This document shows, piece by piece, positions 13,915-18,817 of a stretch of 60,544 nucleotides of DNA. Positions within the stretch are counted from its first letter, which is position 1; every line of letters begins with the position of its first letter. The notes below the pieces were generated by a model. The model was not told the DNA's origin and ran no database searches. It saw only the letters and a list, made by a program, of their open reading frames with translations. Source of the stretch: a virus; the IMG/VR virus record IMGVR_UViG_3300048996_000071, positions 1 to 60,544 of that record; one strand, written 5' to 3'. The translations under genes were made by a program, and so were the position numbers.

Positions 13915-13957
13915 TGTCCAGGGTGGGAGTCGAACCCACCAGATCACCAATCTGGAC
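13915..13957 (-). ncRNA. tRNA-like minihelix T10
   Basis: End stem GTCCAG/CTGGAC (6 bp), different in sequence from GCCTG/CAGGC but still paired. T-arm GTGGG-TTCGACT-CCCAC, discriminator A, link ATTGGTGATCTG. An alternative CCAGAT/ATCTGG hairpin is possible. Confidence 0.7.
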
Positions 13958-14045
13958 GCGTGGCAGGGTTATTTGAGATCACGCACATTGCCTGGCCAGC
14001 CTGTGCGTAACCTGCGAGGTACCATACTGAGCCGCCCCATGCCAT
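13944..14045 (-). CDS. Possible 33-aa peptide
   Basis: ATG 14045 with AGAGGG upstream at suitable spacing. Sequence MAWGGSVWYLAGYAQAG then CVISNN, and its stop lies inside T10. It fills the gap between T12 and T10. Composition is aromatic and alanine-rich. Weak support. Confidence 0.4.
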   Translation of the reverse strand: MAWGGSVWYLAGYAQAGQAMCVISNNPATRPDW

Positions 14046-14061
14046 ACAGAGGCCCTCTACG

Positions 14062-14127
14062 TAGCATCCCGGAATCGAATCCGGCAGTAGACGAGGAGTG
14101 CCCGCCCACCGGCTAACCTGCAATGCC
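14062..14127 (-). ncRNA. tRNA-like element T12 (larger, degenerate)
   Basis: GGCATTG can pair with GGATGCT (two wobbles, one mismatch), and a CCGG-ATTCGATT-CCGG arm has an 8-nt T-like loop. The 36-nt body is too short for both D and anticodon arms. It lies between the 208-aa gene and the 33-aa frame. May be a decayed tRNA. Confidence 0.45.
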
Positions 14128-14162
14128 GACCACTCACCACCCCCGTCCTTGGGGGTGAGTCC

Positions 14163-14789
14163 CTATTTGCCAGTGTATTCGCGCACCTGGCGAGCGTGTT
14201 CGATGGCGACCCTGGCAGCCCGCATGATCTGCGGACTGAGTTTGCCCGTGAACCCGTACTTGGACTTCACGTAGGCAGCGATCTCGGCCCTGGTCGGGCC
14301 GTTGCCGCTGGCGCCACCGTTGCTGGAGCTGGTGCGGGTGCTGGCAGCGCGCTTGGGTGCAGCGCCGCCCTTCGGCGCACGCTTCACCTTCGACGCGGCG
14401 GCAGCCCTGTTGTCCAGCTTCTCGGCAACAGCGGGCTTCACCACGCGGGCCACCTTTAGCGGACCGTCAGGCGTGTCGATCATGCGCTGGACCAGGCGAT
14501 CACGACCCACGAACCAGACACCTTTGTCAGTGTCATAGCGCGGGTAGTTGTCGACCTCGTCCTGGCTGACCGAGATGCCGGGTCGGGGACTGGCGGGCGT
14601 GTTGTTCGGCGCTGATTCCAACGGCGAACGCACGCCCACGCAGAACCCCGTCATCGGGTTCACCACGTCGACCAGTTTGTTACCACCCAGGTCTCGGCGA
14701 CGCAGCATGGAATGAGGTTCGACCCGATTCTGGACGAACATGCGTTCCGTGCGCAGCTGTTCCTGCGTGATCACAATTGGTTCAGTCAT
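14163..14789 (-). CDS. Basic protein with Lsr2-like-looking tail, 208 aa
   Basis: ATG 14789 is 23 nt after hairpin H8. The N-terminal half is unrecognised (PRYDTDKGVWFVGRDRLV around 95-112). A basic linker of Lys, Ala, Ser, Gly and Asn follows, then a C-terminal 50 residues TRAEIAAYVKSKYGF...SPQIMRAARVAIEHAR. This resembles the small DNA-binding tails of actinobacterial nucleoid proteins in size and placement only. A nucleic-acid-binding role is an inference. Confidence 0.65.
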   Translation of the reverse strand: MTEPIVITQEQLRTERMFVQNRVEPHSMLRRRDLGGNKLVDVVNPMTGFCVGVRSPLESAPNNTPASPRPGISVSQDEVDNYPRYDTDKGVWFVGRDRLVQRMIDTPDGPLKVARVVKPAVAEKLDNRAAAASKVKRAPKGGAAPKRAASTRTSSSNGGASGNGPTRAEIAAYVKSKYGFTGKLSPQIMRAARVAIEHARQVREYTGK

Positions 14790-14812
14790 GACTAATGACC
14801 TTCCTACCATGT

Positions 14813-14831
14813 GCGCAGCTGTCTACTACGC
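14813..14831 (-). promoter_or_regulatory. Hairpin H8 (loop TAGACAG)
   Basis: Identical to H5 (6-bp stem). 5 nt after T11 and 23 nt before ATG 14789. Confidence 0.7.
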
Positions 14832-14836
14832 AACGC

Positions 14837-14876
14837 GCCTGGGTGGGGAATCGAACCCCACCTGCACCTATCAGGC
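14837..14876 (-). ncRNA. tRNA-like minihelix T11
   Basis: GCCTG/CAGGC, link ATAGGTGCAG, T-arm TGGGG-TTCGATT-CCCCA (stem changed on both strands relative to T8). Its 5' strand contains the TGA stop of the 83-aa gene. Confidence 0.7.
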
Positions 14877-15122
14877 TTTGTTATTCGAAGTGATGTCAAC
14901 CGTGATGTCAGCCGTGACCAGTTCTCCCTGCATCGCGTTCAGCTCCAGCTTCACGAAGTGCAGGTACTCGTCATCGGTCATCAGGCCCCTGCGATATTGC
15001 GCCAGGATCTTTTCCAGGTACGCCATGTGCGTCGCACGGATGGCATCACTGATCATGTCGTTCAGCTTCCTGGTACGCCTGGTCATCGGCCGCTCGACAG
15101 CTTCGATGGTGATTTCCGGCAT
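14871..15122 (-). CDS. Small helical protein, 83 aa
   Basis: ATG 15122 follows GTAGGGAGG, 21 nt after hairpin H9. Basic, helical region (RPMTRRTRKLNDMISDAIR) then an acidic YLHFVKLELNAM helix and a short beta-like tail. It is the first gene of the punctuated minus-strand series. Function unknown. Confidence 0.7.
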   Translation of the reverse strand: MPEITIEAVERPMTRRTRKLNDMISDAIRATHMAYLEKILAQYRRGLMTDDEYLHFVKLELNAMQGELVTADITVDITSNNKA

Positions 15123-15143
15123 GACTAATGCCTCCCTACCAGT

Positions 15144-15166
15144 GCGTGCCCCTGTCTAGGACACGC
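15144..15166 (-). promoter_or_regulatory. Hairpin H9 (loop TAGACAG)
   Basis: GCGTGTCC-TAGACAG-GGGCACGC: 8-bp stem with different base pairs from H3 and H7 and the same loop. 21 nt from ATG 15122. Confidence 0.7.
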
Positions 15167-15169
15167 TAG

Positions 15170-15238
15170 CGGCTGTAGGGGGAATTGAACCCCAGTAGGA
15201 CCAGGCGCCCCCATATTGCCAGGCGCCCATCTACAGCC
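15170..15238 (-). ncRNA. tRNA-like element T13
   Basis: Perfect 7-bp acceptor GGCTGTA/TACAGCC, discriminator G, T-arm with TTCAATT loop, and one long hairpin in the body (GGCGCC/GGCGCC). No D-arm or anticodon-sized loop. It is the first element of the series, upstream of the first gene. Confidence 0.65.
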
Positions 15239-15268
15239 AAACCATACACACTACCTATCTTCGGTGCC

Positions 15269-15291
15269 ACCTAGCTAGTCAGGCTAGGTGT
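15269..15291. repeat. Hairpin CACCTAGC-TAGTCAG-GCTAGGTG
   Basis: 8-bp perfect stem with a 7-nt loop TAGTCAG on the plus strand, one base from the TAGACAG loop of the opposite-strand family. Confidence 0.5.
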
Positions 15292-15327
15292 AGAACTGTT
15301 TTGTTTGATCCCCGTCCCGGTGTTGGC

Positions 15328-15392
15328 GTAACGCCTTTCGGCGCCGCCCCCGTTTCGGGGAACGTTACCCGACTCATTTACCCGAGAGTCAG
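15328..15392. repeat. Cluster of nested hairpins
   Basis: GTAACG/CGTTAC can close over CGCC-TTTC-GGCG and CCCCG-TTT-CGGGG (a three-way junction), followed by GACTC...GAGTC. Candidate structured RNA or extruded DNA. The minus frame over it looks non-coding. Confidence 0.4.
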
Positions 15393-15542
15393 GGCCGGAG
15401 GGAGTGTTCGGCGCCCGGTTTGATCGATCCATGGCTCTACCACGGAGGTGCACGATCCCTCGTTTCAGCTAACCGCTGGTCACTATCCGACTAGGGGTGA
15501 ACCTAGGGCCAAAGGTCGCACATGAACCGTGATCCTGTTTCA

Positions 15543-15568
15543 GTCGCTACCGGTAGGCCGGTCGCGAC
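15543..15568. repeat. Hairpin GTCGC-ACCGG/CCGGT-GCGAC
   Basis: Ten pairs interrupted by one T-C mismatch around a TAGG loop. Confidence 0.45.
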
Positions 15569-16150
15569 GTCCCCAGGCGGAACGCGGGCTAGCAATGGCG
15601 CTGTGTTCACGCCGTTGTACGGGTCTGGCAATCGGCACAGGCTGGCCGCTATCACGTCCGATTCACCCAGTTGCCGTTCGGCCGTGCGCTACTAGGTCGG
15701 GAGTGCGCGTTCAGGCATCGGCTAGATGTTTCGCTAGCCACACACCCTACAGGCGGTGCACCTACCGTTCCCGCACGTCCCGTCAGGGTCGTGGGTGAAT
15801 GCGAACCGCGCAGTAATGATTGCGCGACCCGAATTCGGAGGGTCAACCCAGGTGTAACGTGCGCACCCGGGGTCTAGCTGGTGTTGCGCGGCCCGTTGTG
15901 GCGCCGGTAGTACCGTAACACAGGTGGTGCAATGTGCGCCAGCCGGTATCCCGTGTGTGGGATGTGGGTTACAACGTCGGCCCGCCCGGCCCCGGTGTTC
16001 TGTGGCCGTGTCAAAACCATACGTCCAGGGCCTACCGGTGTCCAGCTACATTCCTGTGATGCGGGTCACAGGATATATCTGCACGTCAGTGGGGGTTAGG
16101 GCCAGATGGTGATAGTACGGTCACCGTAGCATGCCATCGACAGCAATCTA

Positions 16151-16179
16151 TGTACACCGTAAACAGTTTACGGCGTACA
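16151..16179. promoter_or_regulatory. 29-bp operator-like palindrome
   Basis: Two 14-bp arms, TGTACACCGTAAAC and GTTTACGGCGTACA, around a single A with one mismatch. Shape and size fit a dimeric repressor site. Confidence 0.6.
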
Positions 16180-16201
16180 GTGATCCCCGTCACTGTTTTT
16201 G
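16177..16201 (+). terminator. Short Rho-independent terminator-like hairpin
   Basis: ACAGTGA-TCCCCG-TCACTGT followed by a T-run on the plus strand. Directly abuts the palindrome at 16151-16179. Confidence 0.5.
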
Positions 16202-16445
16202 CGGGGACGTATCGGTACCTGTCCGGCAAGTCCGTTATGTCGCCCAGGCGCCGTGACCTGCCAAAACGCCGTAGGATGGCGCCTAGCGGCCTAGCGGGAA
16301 GGGGTCGGCATGATTGGGTGTGCCTTATGTGATCATGGCCCTACGGCCGTCCTAGGTGCCTTAAACGGGCATCCTAGGGACGGGATGGCATCGTCCGTTG
16401 GCCCGTCGTGGGGTGACCAGGGACGATGCCGCGCCTAGGCGTACG

Positions 16446-16563
16446 CATGGACAGGGATCGATGGCTCGTCCACATAGGACCGTCAACAGTGGACGTCTAC
16501 TGTGGACGGTCATTTGTGGACGTCCACTGTGGACCGTCCACAGTGGACCCTATGCATGGACAG
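16446..16563. repeat. GTCCAC/GTGGAC cluster (DnaA-box-like)
   Basis: About eight GTCCAC or GTGGAC motifs in both orientations, several as (A/T)GTGGAC or GTCCACA, including the palindrome GTGGACGTCCAC (16516-16527). The motif is the core of the actinobacterial DnaA box TTGTCCACA, but the two flanking bases rarely match. Confidence 0.55.
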
Positions 16564-16758
16564 ACGTCGATATGACCAGCTACCTAGTATCCTAGGATGC
16601 CCAGACAAGTCTCTATACTTGCTACGCAGTATAGGGTATACGGTGTATGGGGTTAGGGCAGGCGGCGCTGGTGTGGGGGTATGGGGGTATGGTGTATCTG
16701 ATTGCAGGCGCATACAACATAGGGCCACAGGGCCACACGTGCTCGTAGTTGATCATGC

Positions 16759-16778
16759 CTTGTTTCACGTGAAACAAG
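16759..16778. other. parS centromere-like site
   Basis: CTTGTTTCACGTGAAACAAG is a perfect 20-bp palindrome containing TGTTTCACGTGAAACA (16761-16776), the bacterial ParB-binding parS consensus. No ParA or ParB gene is in the window, so host ParB is the likely partner. Confidence 0.85.
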
Positions 16779-16818
16779 ATGGCCAACCGTTTGACTGCCG
16801 ACCCGTTTATTTCTGTGT

Positions 16819-16840
16819 GCCGATAGCGTGCGCTATCGGC
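16819..16840. repeat. 22-bp near-perfect palindrome
   Basis: GCCGATAGCG-TG-CGCTATCGGC, two 10-bp arms, 40 bp from parS. No T-run. Confidence 0.55.
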
Positions 16841-17101
16841 CCGGACCAGACTAGGACAAAACGGACAGGCGATATATAGCCATATGGCCTGACCCGGGGG
16901 TGGGAAAATGATCATGGGGGGTGGCGCGCGGGGCTTGGACCAAAGTCGATGCTCATAATTTTTTGAAGATATCATGATCAACTAACAGCGTCTGCACCTT
17001 CAAATCTGTTCCCACCTCCCCGAGCACGACCCCGCTACGCATACACTGAGTGCTCGACCACCAAGAGCCTAGGCCAGTAGTATTCCACTACAGTAGGTTT
17101 C

Positions 17102-17156
17102 CTATATTTCTCCTATGTATCTACTATATTTCTCCTATATTATTTCCATAATATAT
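17102..17156. repeat. AT-rich segment with 15-bp direct repeat
   Basis: CTATATTTCTCCTAT occurs at 17102-17116 and 17124-17138, followed by TATATA runs. This is the most AT-rich DNA in the window and could be an unwinding element. Confidence 0.5.
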
Positions 17157-17608
17157 ATGCAGGTCAAACACTATATGATCATGCTTTTAGGATATACGGA
17201 ACCAACCCCGAACCCCCGGGGATACTGTAGGGAATCGGCCCTGGTGGGCGAGCGCTATGCGTGAGCTGTGCTACTCGTTACTCTACGTTACGTAGCTATA
17301 AGTATGATCGGAAAAATTTTGGTTTCACGGGGCTTAAGAAAAAATTGCCACTTATCCGGTCCGGGGTGTCACGACCCCCCGGCGGTTCCATAATAAAAGA
17401 CTGTCGACGTTTCCGCAGGTCAACCCTAAAGTGTTTACGGAAAACAAAACGGAAAACAGCCCGAGTGACATATTGTTTCCGTTAATAAAATGTCTCCGTA
17501 TATCTACTGGAATTTCTGTGTTTCCATAATTTCCATAATACCTGTACCGATGTCACGCTGCGTATATATGGAAACGGAGATTTGGCGTTTCCGTAATGTT
17601 TCCATAAT
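17143..17608. repeat. TTTCC(A/G)TAAT iterons
   Basis: TTTCCATAAT at 17143, 17521, 17530 and 17599, TTTCCGTAAT at 17588, TTTCCGTTAAT at 17476, and inverted GGAAAAC/GGAAAC forms near 17435-17575. Spacing of 9-11 bp in pairs resembles replication or regulator iterons. Confidence 0.55.
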
Positions 17609-17644
17609 AGCTGTTCTGATGCCGGGGTCCGATAGTGCAAGCGC

Positions 17645-17684
17645 TTGACGCCGGGCAGCGACACGCCTATACTAGGCGTGTCGC
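17645..17684 (+). promoter_or_regulatory. Strong promoter with 27-bp palindromic operator
   Basis: -35 TTGACG (17645-17650), 17-bp spacer, -10 TATACT (17668-17673). A perfect inverted repeat GCGACACGCCTA-TAC-TAGGCGTGTCGC (17658-17684) covers the spacer, -10 and start region. Likely a tightly repressed early or regulatory promoter for the genes at 17710 and 18012. Confidence 0.8.
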
Positions 17685-17709
17685 GCAAAGCACTACCCGA
17701 AGGAACACT

Positions 17710-17994
17710 GTGTCTGCCCCTGTTGCGGAGTCCCCCACCCGCGTCATTCCCACTGTTACCGTTCCGACCGAGATTGCAGTCGTGCTGGCTCGCGACTCGG
17801 CGCGGCGACAGTCGCGCCACCGCATGCAGCGTGCGGCGCGGATCTACTCCGGCAAGACCACCTTGCTTGATAAGGTCTCCACCTACCCCGACAAGGGGTG
17901 GGCGGCGCTGATCCTCATCGGGACCGCCTTCGTCTTCACTGGCGTCGGATTCGCGGTCGCCCTCGTGGTCGAGTCCATCGTCAAGTCTGCCTAG
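17710..17994 (+). CDS. Small membrane protein, 94 aa
   Basis: GTG 17710 follows GAAGGAACACT. The N-terminus is polar (APVAESPTRV), the middle basic (RDSARRQSRHRMQRAAR) and the C-terminus has one strong hydrophobic segment (WAALILIGTAFVFTGVGFAVALVV, about 65-88). Directly under the operator promoter. A regulated membrane peptide such as an exclusion or signalling factor is possible but unproven. Confidence 0.7.
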   Translation: MSAPVAESPTRVIPTVTVPTEIAVVLARDSARRQSRHRMQRAARIYSGKTTLLDKVSTYPDKGWAALILIGTAFVFTGVGFAVALVVESIVKSA

Positions 17995-18011
17995 GGTAGG
18001 AGTAACCCATC

Positions 18012-18278
18012 ATGGCGGAGCCAGCTCCTACCCACAGGGAGCGCCTTAATAGGGCGCGAGCGGCCGGCACGTACGAGGATCTGCGTCCTCAGCTCACCGA
18101 ATTGCTCGCCAACCGGCACCTGTCATTCGCCATGGCGGCGGCTGCGCTCGGCATGGCGACGAAGACTGTCCGTATGGCGGCGGCTGCGCTTCGCATCAGC
18201 AACGTGAACGCGAACCCAGGGAAAGGACTTGTGACCATCATCAGAGCCTATACCGCCGACTGGGATCGCGGCTGGTAG
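18012..18278 (+). CDS. HTH-like DNA-binding protein, 88 aa
   Basis: ATG 18012 with AGGAG nine nt upstream. Residues about 31-62 (LLANRHLSFAMAAAALGMATKTVRMAAAALRI) have the spacing of a helix-turn-helix. It is co-transcribed with the 94-aa gene from the promoter carrying a perfect palindrome, so autoregulation is a natural hypothesis. It could be an immunity or early-gene regulator. Confidence 0.65.
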   Translation: MAEPAPTHRERLNRARAAGTYEDLRPQLTELLANRHLSFAMAAAALGMATKTVRMAAAALRISNVNANPGKGLVTIIRAYTADWDRGW

Positions 18279-18351
18279 GGTGGGTCTAGCTAAGCCGGGA
18301 GAAACGACCCCGCCCTCAATACACACTCGTACCGGCACTCCCTACTAAGAC

Positions 18352-18385
18352 AAGCAGGCCCCCAGGTTTCCCTGGGGGCCTGCTT
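18352..18385. terminator. Bidirectional 15-bp terminator hairpin
   Basis: AAGCAGGCCCCCAGG and its exact complement around TTTC, between convergent genes 18278 and 18398. A short T-containing tail follows on both strands. Confidence 0.8.
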
Positions 18386-18397
18386 CGCTCTGTCGGG

Positions 18398-18817
18398 TCA
18401 GCTAGCTAGTCTGGCCCGGCTTCTGTGTAGCATTCGTGCGACGCTCAACGGAATCAGGTGGTCCCGGCGGAGGGTCCGGACTTCCTTGAGCTTGCGACGC
18501 TTGGGCGGCTGGACATCCAGTGCGTAGTGGTATGTCGCGGCATAGGCGATGAAGGCGTCCAGGAACGCGTCGTACCGGCGGACTGCTGAGATACGTTCCG
18601 TCTGCGCGCCGTTCATTCTGCGCTGGACTTCCCGGCCGTAGTCGCGGTTAGCTTTCCTGCACATCGGCCCATCGCAGCCCAGCGCCTTCGTGGCGCGTCT
18701 GCCGTGCGGGTAGGCCGCGTACTCTTGGTCGAGCAGCTCCTCCCTGCAAGCCAGCAGGAAGGGCCAGTGATCGTCAGACCATTCGCCATCGCCCAGCTCG
18801 GGAACAACCAGCATCAT
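18398..18817 (-). CDS. Unknown protein, 139 aa
   Basis: ATG 18817 after AAAGGCGGC, overlapping the stop of the primase/helicase gene by ATGA. It has CDGPMC (about 48-53) and is strongly basic toward the C-terminus (PPKRRKLKEVRTLRRDHL). Basic charge and coupling to replication genes suggest nucleic-acid binding. Family not recognised. Confidence 0.65.
   Translation of the reverse strand: MMLVVPELGDGEWSDDHWPFLLACREELLDQEYAAYPHGRRATKALGCDGPMCRKANRDYGREVQRRMNGAQTERISAVRRYDAFLDAFIAYAATYHYALDVQPPKRRKLKEVRTLRRDHLIPLSVARMLHRSRARLAS

Larger units (their letters stand above)
15502..17073. repeat. Six dispersed CCTAGG palindromes
   Basis: At 15502, 16351, 16373, 16434, 16591 and 17068, with extended symmetry CGCCTAGGCG (16432-16441) and ATCCTAGGAT (16589-16598). 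CCTAG-type half-sites also occur in the 17658 operator and the 4254 hairpin. Confidence 0.5.
16330..17183. repeat. Five dispersed TGATCATG octamers
   Basis: Copies at 16330, 16750, 16909, 16973 (reverse strand) and 17176. One abuts parS. The recurrence in 850 bp suggests a binding site. Confidence 0.5.
15239..17644. other. 2.4-kb non-coding control region (candidate origin/partition)
   Basis: No frame here has both a ribosome site and protein-like composition. The block is full of palindromes and repeats listed separately: hairpins, CCTAGG and TGATCATG repeats, GTCCAC/GTGGAC cluster, parS, iterons and AT-rich DNA. The concentration of such signals in one gap suggests replication, partition and transcription control. 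Confidence 0.6.

Noticed and set aside
12209-15166. TAGACA of every hairpin as a -35
   Set aside because: Only H4 has a -10 at 17 bp. The others have 13-14 bp spacing.
9899-15238. Calling the T elements ordinary tRNA genes
   Set aside because: They lack D-arm and anticodon arm and are only 40-69 nt.
15271-15453. Minus frame of 60 codons
   Set aside because: Overlaps nested hairpins, polar low-complexity product, no ribosome site.
16649-16687. G-quadruplex
   Set aside because: Four G-tracts exist but the middle loop is about 16 nt, beyond the usual limit.
17261-17485. Plus frame of 74 codons
   Set aside because: Lies in the repeat-rich region, no ribosome site, composition unlike the other genes.
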